Assembly: GCA_964588325.1 (NCBI GenBank)
Contig: CAZPOR010000002.1
Location: 1-64,000, forward strand
Length of the DNA stretch: 64,000 nucleotides
Origin: Thiovibrio sp964588325
GTDB lineage: Bacteria > Desulfobacterota > Desulfobulbia > Desulfobulbales > Desulfurivibrionaceae
Direction of reading: 5' to 3'
Under the pieces are notes generated by a model. The model was not told the origin of the DNA and did not search any database. It saw only the letters and a list, made by a program, of their open reading frames with translations. Position numbers and translations under genes: made by a program. Positions 8,610 through 16,462 of this stretch are shown in pieces. Within the stretch, counting starts at the first letter, position 1; each line of letters starts with the position of its first letter.

Positions 8610-10271
8610 TCAGCCCTTGGCGAACATGCTCTGGATATCGTTGCCCGGCACAAAAAAACGCGTCTTGCAGACCAGACCGGTGGCGCGGCAGACATGGTCG
8701 GCATACCCCGCTCCTGCCTCGGAAAAAATGTTGTAGGCCGCAGTGGCGCCGGCTGCTTCCAGCTCCAGGCGCTGGTCCTCGAAACGGGCGGTGGCGGTTA
8801 CCGGCCCCTGGAAGCCGGCGGAGTGGATTTCCCTCAGGGCCAGCAGGTTTGCCTGGTGGTTGCTCATGGTGAGCAGGATGATTTTCAGTCTGGAAAGATC
8901 GATCTTGCGCCAGAAATCATAATCCGTGGCGTCTCCCCAGATCACCCTGCGGCCTGCGGCAAGGTGCTGCCTGACCGTTTCCCGGTTGTAATCCACAGCC
9001 AGCACCCCTTCTCCCATCCGCTCCCGGATAGTGTCGTAGGCCATGGCCCCGAAGGGCCCCATGCCGAAGATGAGGGTGTCGGCCTGATCCAGATCGATCC
9101 GGATGTCTCCGGGGTGGCGGGTTTTGGTTTCACACCGCTGGAGCTGCACGGCAAAACGGTCATAGAGGCGGTTGGCCCTGCTGTTGAGTGGGGCGGCCAG
9201 CAAAAAGGAAAAGGTGAGCGCCAGGGCAACGATGATCAGCCAGTCCGGATCGAGCCAGCCTTGCTTCATGGCGATGGCGGCGACGAGCAGGCCGAATTCG
9301 GAATAATTGGCCAGGTTCAAGCTGGCCAGCAGGCTGGTTCTGGCGCGGAGCCGAAAGCGGGTCAGGACCAGGAAATAGAGGAAGGTTTTCGCCGGGAGCA
9401 CGGCGGTAAGTCCCAGGGCGACAAGGACATGTCCGAAATGGGGGATGGCGGTGAGCCCGATCTGGAAAAAGAAACCGACCAGAAAGATATCCTTGAAGCT
9501 GTAAAGCGAACGGGAAAGTTCATGGGCCCTGCCATGGGAGCCGATCAGCATGCCGATGACCAGCGCGCCGAGGTCCGGTTTCAAACCCACCACGGAGAAG
9601 CTGGTGGCGCCCACGGCCAGGGCGATGAAGAGCCCGCTCAGGGGCAGGAGCTCGCCATGGCCGATATGATCGATGATGTGCATGAGCAACGGCCGGAGGG
9701 ACAGGAGCAAGACCGGCAGGCCTAAAGCCCAGGGCGAGGGGAACTCGCCTTTGGAAACGGTGAGGAAAAACACGGCCATCAGGTCCTGCATGATGAGGAT
9801 GCCGATGGCGGCATGGCCGTGCAGGGCGTTCATCTCGCCCTTTTCCTCGAGAACCTTCACCGCAAAGACCGTGCTGGAAAAGCTCAAGGCAAAACCGATC
9901 AGGGCGGCCTGCTCCAGGCTGAGTCCGGCAAGGTGCGCAATCCCGAGGGTGGAGGCCGCCAGAATCAGCGCCGTCAGCAGGAAAATGGTGAGCAGGGCAT
10001 GCAGCGTGGCGCCGCCCCAGATCTCCGGCTTGCTCAGCCCCTTGAGGTCGAGCTTGAGGCCGATGGTGAAGAGCAGGACCATGATACCCATGTCCGCGAT
10101 CCTGTCCAGGGCCAGGGAGCCCCCGGTCAGGCCGAGAAAGTTCATGGCAAAGCCTGCCAGGAGAAAGCCCAGCATGGGCGGGAGATTGAGCCGTTTGCAG
10201 CCAAAGCCGAAGAGAAAGGCGCTGCTCACCCAGGCGCTGTTGATGCAGGTTGCGGTTTGCAAAAATTCCAT
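8610..10271 (-). CDS. CPA2 family cation:proton antiporter with RCK_N domain (YbaL/KefB-like)
   Basis: The 553-residue protein has an N-terminal Na+/H+ exchanger membrane domain of about 380 residues with 11-13 hydrophobic helices (GIMVLLFTIGLKLDLK is the typical CPA2 motif). The C-terminal Rossmann RCK_N/TrkA_N domain has its nucleotide loop in FGMGPFGAMAYD, near 405. These proteins exchange K+ or Na+ for H+ and are gated by a nucleotide or glutathione ligand. The closest architecture I recognise is YbaL/KefB. The ATG at 10271 is preceded by GGGAG in the transcript. Cation specificity is not readable. Confidence 0.9.
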   Translation of the reverse strand: MEFLQTATCINSAWVSSAFLFGFGCKRLNLPPMLGFLLAGFAMNFLGLTGGSLALDRIADMGIMVLLFTIGLKLDLKGLSKPEIWGGATLHALLTIFLLTALILAASTLGIAHLAGLSLEQAALIGFALSFSSTVFAVKVLEEKGEMNALHGHAAIGILIMQDLMAVFFLTVSKGEFPSPWALGLPVLLLSLRPLLMHIIDHIGHGELLPLSGLFIALAVGATSFSVVGLKPDLGALVIGMLIGSHGRAHELSRSLYSFKDIFLVGFFFQIGLTAIPHFGHVLVALGLTAVLPAKTFLYFLVLTRFRLRARTSLLASLNLANYSEFGLLVAAIAMKQGWLDPDWLIIVALALTFSFLLAAPLNSRANRLYDRFAVQLQRCETKTRHPGDIRIDLDQADTLIFGMGPFGAMAYDTIRERMGEGVLAVDYNRETVRQHLAAGRRVIWGDATDYDFWRKIDLSRLKIILLTMSNHQANLLALREIHSAGFQGPVTATARFEDQRLELEAAGATAAYNIFSEAGAGYADHVCRATGLVCKTRFFVPGNDIQSMFAKG

Positions 10272-10566
10272 ATCGGCACGCTCCCGGAGAGATTTTTAGC
10301 GAAATTGTGTTCACTCTACTCCAGGTGGCGCGGGAAAATCGAGCCCATTTTTCCCCTGATTCCGCAGGGCATTTTTTGTGGCAACAGGTTCCGCGTTTCA
10401 TCCATGAAGACCCGGGGCAGGGGCACAGTATTTCTCCATGGAAGACTGTGGGCAAAGTGTGATAAATTGGTCAGGAAGCATGTGGTTATCTGCGGCATCC
10501 CCTGCGGATGAGGCTTGTGAGAAATAGGCATGGTCACACAGGCGATGGCCGGAAAGGAGGGACGAG
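10272..10566. other. Divergent intergenic region
   Basis: This 295-base gap separates the leftward antiporter gene from the rightward radical SAM gene. It must hold both promoters. I see an AAAGGAGGG ribosome site just before 10567 but no -35/-10 pair I would defend, no hairpin with a T-run and no convincing small ORF. Confidence 0.4.
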
Positions 10567-11535
10567 ATGCGGATGCGCGAAAACAGGCAGTCAGCGCGGG
10601 AGAAAACTCCTCGGGATATCCGCGGATCCTCCCCCGGAGAACTCGATTTTTTGTGGATGGAGATTACGGCGCAATGCAACCTCTCCTGCATCCACTGCTA
10701 TGCCGACTCCAGTCCGGCCAGAAGACTTCATGGGACCCTCGGGTTTGATGATTGGCGGGAGGCCCTGCGACAAGCTGCGGAATTAGGGTGTCGCAGGGTT
10801 CAATTCATAGGGGGGGAGCCTACCCTGCACCCGGACCTGGCAAAACTCATCGAATGCGCCAGAGCGGATGGATTCACGACGGTTGAGGTGTTCACCAACG
10901 GAACCATTTTTACCGAAACCGTGAGAGAGAGTTTTCTGCGCCATCGGACACGCTTGGCGTTTTCCGTTTATTCCGCCCGGGCGGAGATCCACGATGCCGT
11001 TACCCAAAAAAAAGGCAGTTTCGCCAGAACCATGACTTCTATCCATTGGGCAGTCCGGTCCGGCCTCCCTGTCCGCGTTGCGGCAGTCCAGATGGAGGCC
11101 AACGCCGGAGACTTGGGCCAGACCAGAAACATGCTGGAGAAAATGGGTGTTTCCTCCATCAGTTCCGGGCCGCTGCGTGAGGTTGGCCGCGGGTTGCACG
11201 GGAAAAAGGTTGAGTCGCGCTTTGATGAGCTGTGCGGGCGGTGCTGGCAAAAAAAACTGTGTCTCACCCCGAGCGGGGAGATTTTCCCCTGCGTTTTCTC
11301 TCGATTCCATCCGGTTGGAAATCTGAATCAAGGGTTGGGTAATGTGCTGAATAGCGCCAAGCTGGACGCCTTCCGCGAGGAACTCCTTTCCAGGCGCGCA
11401 AAGCAGCCGCGCAATGCTCACCCCAAGGGGTGTGTTTGCGACCCGGACCTGGAGCCGTTGCCCTGCGACCCGGACCTGGAGCCGTTGCCCTGCGACCCGG
11501 ACCTGGAACCGTTGCCCTGCGACCCGGATCTGTAG
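10567..11535 (+). CDS. Radical SAM/SPASM-like protein with C-terminal Cys-Asp-Pro repeats
   Basis: The 322-residue protein has the radical SAM motif CNLSCIHC (near residue 37). The SAM-binding GGE follows in FIGGEPTLHPDL. A SPASM-like cysteine cluster is at 219-240 (CGRCWQKKLCLTPSGEIFPC), which normally binds auxiliary [4Fe-4S] clusters in peptide-modifying enzymes. The last 32 residues are 3.6 copies of the nonapeptide CDPDLEPLP, encoded by near-identical 27-bp repeats. Related actinobacterial SPASM proteins also have Cys/Pro-rich tails, but I do not recognise this one. No precursor peptide gene is evident nearby, so the substrate is unknown. The ATG has AAAGGAGGG seven bases upstream. Confidence 0.82.
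   Translation: MRMRENRQSAREKTPRDIRGSSPGELDFLWMEITAQCNLSCIHCYADSSPARRLHGTLGFDDWREALRQAAELGCRRVQFIGGEPTLHPDLAKLIECARADGFTTVEVFTNGTIFTETVRESFLRHRTRLAFSVYSARAEIHDAVTQKKGSFARTMTSIHWAVRSGLPVRVAAVQMEANAGDLGQTRNMLEKMGVSSISSGPLREVGRGLHGKKVESRFDELCGRCWQKKLCLTPSGEIFPCVFSRFHPVGNLNQGLGNVLNSAKLDAFREELLSRRAKQPRNAHPKGCVCDPDLEPLPCDPDLEPLPCDPDLEPLPCDPDL
11437..11532 (+). repeat. 27-bp tandem repeat in radical SAM gene tail
   Basis: Units start at 11437, 11464, 11491 and 11518 (the last is partial, 15 bases before the stop). The first two units are identical; the third differs at one third-codon base (GAG to GAA) and the fourth at one (GAC to GAT). Each encodes CDPDLEPLP. The near-identity implies recent slippage expansion or gene conversion, so copy number is likely to vary between strains. 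Confidence 0.95.
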
Positions 11536-11740
11536 GATCCTCCATGGTCAAGGTCTGTGCCCTCTGGGCCATACGCCAGGCAAGATTTTTTGCGTCCTTG
11601 GAGATTTCCGTGAAAGGCTGCCGGAGGACGATGCTGTTGCGAGGGTCCACGGGCGCCACGGCAGAATCCAGCCGCCCCGGAAAGGGGCGGGAAGTTATGG
11701 CGGCTGCGGTGAATTTTTTCAGGCAAGGAGCGACTGAAGC

Positions 11741-13156
11741 ATGAATCGTCCCAAGCAGGCAGTCGTGGTCATCCATGGCATCGGCGAGCAACGTCCCATG
11801 GAAACACTCCGGAGTTTCGTGGATGCCGTTCTTTCGGACACCTCGAAAAGCGCGCGGAAAAAGTACCGCAGTAAGCCGGATCGGATGAGCGAGTCGTTTG
11901 AGCTCAGATGTCTCCAGGCGCCAAGCGACAGGGAATCGCACCGCCCCATCACCGAATTCTACGAGTATTATTGGTCGCATCACCTGTGCGATTCCAAATA
12001 TGGCTCGGTGCTGTCCTGGCTGGGGGGGTTGCTGGTGCGGCGTCCGCGGAATATCCCCCGGAAACTGCGTCCGATCTATTTCGTAACGTACAGCGGGCTG
12101 TTTCTGGCCGCGGCGCTGGTGCTCTGGGGGCTGTTTGACCAAACGAGCCAATCGCTGGCGGTGCGGTTCGCGGCGTTGTATGAGAAGCGGCAGTTGTATT
12201 TCGCCTTGGCTGTTCTTGGCCTGCAGGCCGCCTCCAGCCGTTTTATCCTCGGCTATGTGGCTGACGCCGCCCGGTATTTGACCCCTTCCCCCGGCAACAT
12301 CGACAAGCGGAACAAGATTCGGGCGGAAGGGATCAGGCTCCTCCGCGCGTTACACGAATCCCAAAAATACTTTCGGATTGTCGTGGTCGGGCACAGCCTG
12401 GGTTCGGTTATCGGCTACGACATGATCCGGCACCTCTGGGTGGAATTGCGGGAATCCCATGAGCCCTCCCCGCAAAAGCAGCCGAAAGCCGTGGAATTTG
12501 ATACCGTGGCCGCAGAGTTGCAACGCGACCCGGCAATGATCGGCGCCGGCGAAGTGGAGGAGTTCCAACGCAAGCAGCACGGCCTCTGGCGGGAACATCG
12601 TGCCGCTGGCATCCCTTGGCTTGTCACCGATTTCATCACGCTGGGTTCCCCCTTGACCCATGCCACCCTGCTCATGGAGGAAGACCCGTGGAGTTTCGAG
12701 CAGCGCAAGATTGAATTTGAATTTCCCTGCTGTCCGCCGGTGCCGGCACAGGAGACGCATTACCAGAAAAACTATGAGTCTCCTGTACACGCGCACCCGA
12801 TAAGTGTGCGCATCCCGCACCATGGGGCGCCCTTTGCCTCCACTCGCTGGACCAATCTCTTCTTTCCCCACCGGAAAGGCGTTCTCGGGGATCTGATCGG
12901 CGGGCCGCTCGCCGGAAGCTTTGGGAACGGCATCCTGGATATTCCCGTTCGTCCGGGCCATGGAGGTTTTCTGGGAAAAACCCTCTATTCCCATGTCTGT
13001 TACTGGAAGCCGGCCAGGAAAGAGGCGGCGGAAGAAGAAAAGGACGATCCCCGGACATGCAGTCTCAAGGCCCTACGGTCTGCCCTGCGGTTGGAGAGCT
13101 TACGCGCCAAGGAGCCATGGCCGCCGCCCACGCAACTCCGGTCCAGGGTGATGTGA
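11741..13156 (+). CDS. Membrane-associated alpha/beta hydrolase-like protein
   Basis: The 471-residue protein begins with VVVIHGIGEQRPMETLR, the oxyanion/HG region of an alpha/beta hydrolase. It has a classical nucleophile elbow GHSLGS near residue 214 (Ser catalytic). Between them lie two hydrophobic segments (about 107-130 and 150-170), which suggests a membrane hairpin inserted in the N-terminal half. A catalytic His candidate is in the late HGAPFASTRW region. The likely activity is esterase or lipase-like, but no substrate can be inferred. An AAGGAG site stands ten bases before the ATG. It follows the radical SAM gene by 205 bases, in which I see no gene. I do not recognise a named family. 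Confidence 0.75.
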   Translation: MNRPKQAVVVIHGIGEQRPMETLRSFVDAVLSDTSKSARKKYRSKPDRMSESFELRCLQAPSDRESHRPITEFYEYYWSHHLCDSKYGSVLSWLGGLLVRRPRNIPRKLRPIYFVTYSGLFLAAALVLWGLFDQTSQSLAVRFAALYEKRQLYFALAVLGLQAASSRFILGYVADAARYLTPSPGNIDKRNKIRAEGIRLLRALHESQKYFRIVVVGHSLGSVIGYDMIRHLWVELRESHEPSPQKQPKAVEFDTVAAELQRDPAMIGAGEVEEFQRKQHGLWREHRAAGIPWLVTDFITLGSPLTHATLLMEEDPWSFEQRKIEFEFPCCPPVPAQETHYQKNYESPVHAHPISVRIPHHGAPFASTRWTNLFFPHRKGVLGDLIGGPLAGSFGNGILDIPVRPGHGGFLGKTLYSHVCYWKPARKEAAEEEKDDPRTCSLKALRSALRLESLRAKEPWPPPTQLRSRVM

Positions 13157-13351
13157 GCAGAGTGTCCGTGTGCCGTCCGGTTGAGGAAAAAGGAGGAGGG
13201 TTTCTCGACGCTCCCGTGTGTCCCCTGCGACATTTTGCCTTACCGATACATGCCATTTCCCGTGGCGAATTTCCCCGTTTTTTTGTATTCTGCAAGCAGG
13301 CGCGGAAACTCTTTCCCAGCAATAACAGCATCAGCAATGAGGAGGGCGTTT

Positions 13352-13879
13352 ATGGCAGGACAAATGGAAAAGGGGCAATGGAACCCCTATGTGGCCGGGG
13401 CCTTGAGCGGGCTGGTGATCGTCGGTTCGGTCTGGCTCACCGGCAAATACGCCGGGGCCTCCACCACCTTTGTGCGGGGCGCCGGGATGATCGAGCAGCT
13501 CTTCAGCCCGGAACGGGTCAGCCAGATGGAGTATTTCTTGAAAGAGAAGCCCATTATTGACTGGCAGTGGATGTTCCTGATCGGCATCCTGATCGGTTCA
13601 TTCCTCGCGGCGTTGAGCTCGGGCAGCTTCAAATTCCAGGGAGTGCCGGACATGTGGCGGGCCAAATTCGGCCCCTCGACCATCAAGCGGGGCCTGGCCG
13701 CCTTTGCCGGCGGGACGATCGCCATGTACGGCGCCCGCCTGGCCGACGGCTGACCCAGCGGGCACGGGCTGAGCGGTTCGCTCCAGCTAGCGGTAAGCGG
13801 CTACATTGCGCTGGTCTGTTTTTTTGCCGGCGGCATCATCATGGCGCGCCTTGTGTACGGTAAGGGAGGGCAATCATGA
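13352..13879 (+). CDS. YeeE/YedE family sulfur transporter half, predicted selenoprotein (UGA at 13751-13753 read as Sec)
   Basis: Read straight through one in-frame TGA, this gene encodes a 175-residue membrane protein. The TGA is codon 134 and falls in GARLADG-U-PSGHGLSG. This is the conserved loop that in ordinary YeeE/YedE proteins reads GCTSGHGxSG, so selenocysteine would replace a conserved Cys. After the TGA, 42 further residues form the expected last helix (GYIALVCFFAGGIIMARLV). The reading frame then ends in a TGA that overlaps the ATG of the second half-gene (ATGA), as in translationally coupled pairs. A SECIS-like hairpin follows the internal TGA. YeeE (TsuA) imports thiosulfate using conserved cysteines. 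GAGGAGGG lies five bases before the chosen ATG. A truncated pseudogene is the alternative, but the preserved downstream frame argues against it. Confidence 0.85.
13767..13788 (+). promoter_or_regulatory. SECIS-like hairpin for Sec insertion
   Basis: Starting 13 bases after the internal TGA, CTG-AGC (13769-13774) pairs with GCT-C-CAG (13780-13786) with one bulged C, around a five-base loop GGTTC (13775-13779). G18-C37 and a G-U pair, counted from the TGA, extend the stem. Bacterial SECIS elements have a short bulged stem and a loop beginning GGU located 15-40 bases after the UGA; this one fits both. It was folded by eye only. Confidence 0.75.
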
Positions 13880-14403
13880 ATCAGCTTCTGGCAGGTCTTG
13901 TTACCGGCGTGCTCTTCGGATTTTTCCTGCAGAAAGGGAGGGTGCTGCGCTACGACAAGCAACTGGCAGCCCTGCGTCTCCAGGACATGACCATCATCAA
14001 GTTCATGCTTTCCAGCGTGCTGGTGGGAATGATCGGGGTCTACCTGCTCCATGATCTGGGGCTCGCTAAACTTTCCATCAAGGCAACGATCCTTGGCGGC
14101 ACCATTCTCGGCGGCTTGACCTTCGGGCTGGGCTGGGGGCTGATCGGCTACTGCCCCGGCACCTCGGTGGGGGCTTTGGGCGAAGGCCGTTGGGATGCGG
14201 TCTGGGGTATTGCCGGAATGGTGGTTGGGGCGGCGCTCTATGCCGAGTCTTTCCCGTTCATCAAAGAAACGGTGCTCACCTGGGGAGATTTGGGCAAGAT
14301 CACCATCCCCCAACTCCTCGGCATCAACCATTGGCCGGTGATCGGCGTTTTTGTCGCGGCGGGCATCCTGCTTCTGCGCTGGTTCGAAAAGAAGGGGTTG
14401 TAG
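13876..14403 (+). CDS. YeeE/YedE family protein, second half (DUF6691-like)
   Basis: The 175-residue membrane protein has about five hydrophobic segments and the second conserved YeeE motif, GYCPGTSVGALGEGR (Cys about residue 93), which supplies a substrate-relay cysteine in this transporter family. Many bacteria split YeeE into two adjacent half-length genes. Here both halves are exactly 175 residues and the start overlaps the upstream stop by four bases (ATGA), so the two products are presumably made one-to-one and form one pore. The predicted cargo is thiosulfate or a similar reduced sulfur species, entering across the inner membrane. No rhodanese or TusA partner is next to it. Confidence 0.88.
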   Translation: MNQLLAGLVTGVLFGFFLQKGRVLRYDKQLAALRLQDMTIIKFMLSSVLVGMIGVYLLHDLGLAKLSIKATILGGTILGGLTFGLGWGLIGYCPGTSVGALGEGRWDAVWGIAGMVVGAALYAESFPFIKETVLTWGDLGKITIPQLLGINHWPVIGVFVAAGILLLRWFEKKGL

Positions 14404-14464
14404 CCGTGCGGCATCGGCCGCGTCTCGCACGCATCCCTCTCTTTCCATAATCCGTCTGGGTCCA

Positions 14465-14505
14465 GGGGACACCTGCCTAATGAGCCATTAAGCAGGGTGT
14501 CCCCC
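14465..14505. repeat. REP-like palindrome between convergent genes
   Basis: GGGGACACCTGCCTAATGAG and CCATTAAGCAGGGTGTCCCC are near-perfect inverted arms. It sits between the convergent YeeE pair and split-Soret gene, where it could terminate both transcripts. Similar 'GGGGACACC...' palindromes are dispersed in many proteobacterial genomes. Nothing else is visible in 14404-14601. Confidence 0.7.
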
Positions 14506-14601
14506 GAATCCCTTGCCGAAACAAGCAACTATCCGATACCTGCGCTCGCGTTTCCCGTCTGGCAAAAAAACAAACGGGCAACAGCGAACCGGAAAAATGC
14601 G

Positions 14602-15396
14602 TTATTTTTTGGCCATCGGCGGCGTGGGCACGTTGTTGCCATGGCATTCCATGCAGTTGAACTGCCCGGTGATGCCAAAGTCCTTGACCGGGGCATGGGT
14701 GCTCTTGGCCGCATACTTGCCGTCCTTCCAGTCGTTCAGCATAGTCACCAGATTAAAGGCGACGCTGGCCGCCACCCGCGCGCAGCGATCCTTGCGCTCA
14801 GGACTGCCGATCGGTTTGCCTGCCGCTTTCATCCACTTGCCGACTGAAACATGACAGAGGGGGGATTCGCTGGTGGTCTTGACGATCTCGCCGGTCTGCT
14901 TGGGGGTTTTCGGGACGTAAACCGGCAAGGCGGTGTCCGAATACCACTGCATGATGTCCTCGCTCATCAGGTGCCCCTCAGTGGCCCCGGCAATCCGGGG
15001 ACCGGCGATGAGATTGGCCACCATATTGGCGCCTGCGTTCGAGCCGCAGATTGTGCCCCAGCCCACTTGACCGCCCTCGAGAAAGACAAAGGCATCGACC
15101 GGGAACGAGTTGTACGGCTCGCCGACCTTTTCACGCAACTGGCTGAAGACGCTGCTGACCACGGCCGCCCCGCAGAAGACCCGATACCACTCCTCGTAGG
15201 CCAGATCGGCGGTTTTTGCCGGATCGAGTTTGACATAGGGCCACGGCCACTGAGTCGCGGCCGCCTTGGCCTTGGCCAGTTTCGGCAGGGAGAAGCTCCC
15301 CGCCGAAACAAGCGCGGCGCCTGCGGCGATCTTGCCGGCCCCGATCAAAAGCGAACGGCGTTCCTGGTTGCATTGGTTTTTCTTCCTCTCTGTCAT
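14602..15396 (-). CDS. Split-Soret cytochrome c-like protein (C_GCAxxG family)
   Basis: The 264-residue protein begins with a Tat signal (ERRSLLIGAGKIAAGAAL, then a hydrophobic stretch ending near 45). The mature part has the C_GCAxxG-type core: CGAAVVSSVFSQL near 75 and GWGTICGSNAGA near 110. A CMECH heme c site is close to the C terminus (near 254). This combination matches split-Soret cytochrome c of Desulfovibrio desulfuricans, a dimeric periplasmic protein with c hemes and an iron-sulfur site. I see only one CxxCH here, whereas two hemes per subunit are reported for the Desulfovibrio protein, so heme count needs checking. Its role is not established; it was found in nitrate-grown cells, consistent with the nap/nrf genes nearby. 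GGGAGG precedes the ATG by about eight bases. Confidence 0.85.
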   Translation of the reverse strand: MTERKKNQCNQERRSLLIGAGKIAAGAALVSAGSFSLPKLAKAKAAATQWPWPYVKLDPAKTADLAYEEWYRVFCGAAVVSSVFSQLREKVGEPYNSFPVDAFVFLEGGQVGWGTICGSNAGANMVANLIAGPRIAGATEGHLMSEDIMQWYSDTALPVYVPKTPKQTGEIVKTTSESPLCHVSVGKWMKAAGKPIGSPERKDRCARVAASVAFNLVTMLNDWKDGKYAAKSTHAPVKDFGITGQFNCMECHGNNVPTPPMAKK

Positions 15397-15492
15397 GCTT
15401 TTTGCCTCCCATGGCGATTTCTTTCAACGTGCACGGGCCATGCCCGCTCATGCACGCGTTGTGCGAACGCAGTCCACGCGCGTCGCCGACAA

Positions 15493-15518
15493 CCACAATG
15501 TGACATGTTACATTGTGG
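15493..15518. promoter_or_regulatory. 26-bp palindrome upstream of split-Soret gene (CRP/FNR-like operator)
   Basis: CCACAATGTGACA is followed directly by TGTTACATTGTGG; the arms match at 12 of 13 positions. The core TGTGA-CATG-TTACA has the half-site layout of CRP/FNR-family operators with a four-base spacer. It lies 97-122 bases before the split-Soret ATG, and the flanking M48 gene ends at 15587, so it most likely serves the cytochrome. I could not place a -10 box. Confidence 0.6.
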
Positions 15519-15586
15519 TACCACCGGGGAAACGGTTTGGGAATGTGACAAAAAGTCGCAGGGGAAAATACGACGGGGCTGGAATT

Positions 15587-16462
15587 TTAGAGAGAATGTG
15601 GAATGGGGAGCAGTGTCTTCAGGTGAGCATACAGCGACAGGATCAGCAGCCGGAGGCGCGTCAGGAAAGCGGCGATGGTGTGGCCGCTTTCTCCTGACGG
15701 GGCTGCCGGGCCTTTTTCCAGCCGGTCGGCCCGGGCGCCCGGGGCAGGATGGCTGGCCAGAAAGGAGTGGTCGTTGCCCAGGGTGGCCAGTTTCCGCAGG
15801 GCCGAGATCGCGGGTTTCCGGTCGTATCCCTGGCGCTCCAGGAAACCGGCGCCGTAGTCATCCGCCTCCCGCTCCTCCTGTTGGGAGAACTGGGCGTTCA
15901 CCAGGAGTTCGGTAAACCCTCCGAGCTGGGAGGCGGCGAGGGCGCCGGCTGTGCCGGACTGAGAGGCGATGCCCTTGCGCAGGGCGCTGGCCGCATAGGC
16001 AAGCTGCAGCTTTTTGCGGATATGGTTTCGCGCCACATGGCCCATTTCATGGCCGATGACAAAGCGCAGCTCCCCGTCGTCCATCATGTCCATGAGGCCG
16101 CTGTAGATGCGGATGGTTCCGTTCGCCATGGCAAAGGCGTTGATCTCCGGGGAAAGATAGACCTTGCAGGTGAAGCGAAAGCCATCCGCGTCAAGGTGCT
16201 GGCCGGCAAGACGCGCGAGCCTCCGGGCATATTGGGAGCCGGGAGGGGCCAGATGATTTTTGGTGTCGCTCTGGAGGGAGGCCTGCTGGGCAAGATGCTG
16301 CACGTCGCGGTCGGAGAGGGTGACGGCCTGCACGGCCTCGAGGCCGGCCTCCGTGGCCAGTTGCAGGTCGGTGTTTTCGCAGCCGGAAAGTGCCAGCAGG
16401 CAGAAAACAAGGAGGCAAAGGCAAGAGAGCGTGGAACGGGCCGCGCATCCGGAGGCAATCAA
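15587..16462 (-). CDS. M48 family metalloprotease, lipoprotein
   Basis: The 291-residue protein starts with a lipoprotein signal whose lipobox is LALSGC (Cys about 28). It has the zinc protease motif HEMGH (VIGHEMGHVARNH, near 140) with the third ligand Glu in EEREADDYGA, near 198, as in the M48B group (BepA/LoiP). Such lipoproteins degrade or chaperone misassembled outer-membrane proteins. The TPR domain of BepA is missing, so it is more like LoiP/YggG in size. The start is a TTG overlapping the TGA of the upstream permease gene (TTGA), so translation is probably coupled to it, although the functions look unrelated. Confidence 0.9.
   Translation of the reverse strand: MIASGCAARSTLSCLCLLVFCLLALSGCENTDLQLATEAGLEAVQAVTLSDRDVQHLAQQASLQSDTKNHLAPPGSQYARRLARLAGQHLDADGFRFTCKVYLSPEINAFAMANGTIRIYSGLMDMMDDGELRFVIGHEMGHVARNHIRKKLQLAYAASALRKGIASQSGTAGALAASQLGGFTELLVNAQFSQQEEREADDYGAGFLERQGYDRKPAISALRKLATLGNDHSFLASHPAPGARADRLEKGPAAPSGESGHTIAAFLTRLRLLILSLYAHLKTLLPIPHSL

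Noticed and set aside
7155..9725. Long open frame on the plus strand opposite the MFS and antiporter genes
   Set aside because: It is the mirror of two clear minus-strand genes with strong codon bias, has a Gln/Asp/Gly-rich composition and no ribosome site.
11437..11532. CRISPR-like repeat array
   Set aside because: The 27-bp units are directly joined with no spacers and encode in-frame protein repeats.
11536..11740. Possible decayed HPr-like gene between the radical SAM and hydrolase genes
   Set aside because: Short stretches in different frames faintly recall a small domain, but no frame keeps a catalytic His motif and each needs shifts. I treat it as noncoding.
13352..13753. YeeE first half as a truncated pseudogene
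   Set aside because: The frame continues intact after the TGA, keeps the family motif and couples to the next gene, which is better explained by Sec read-through.
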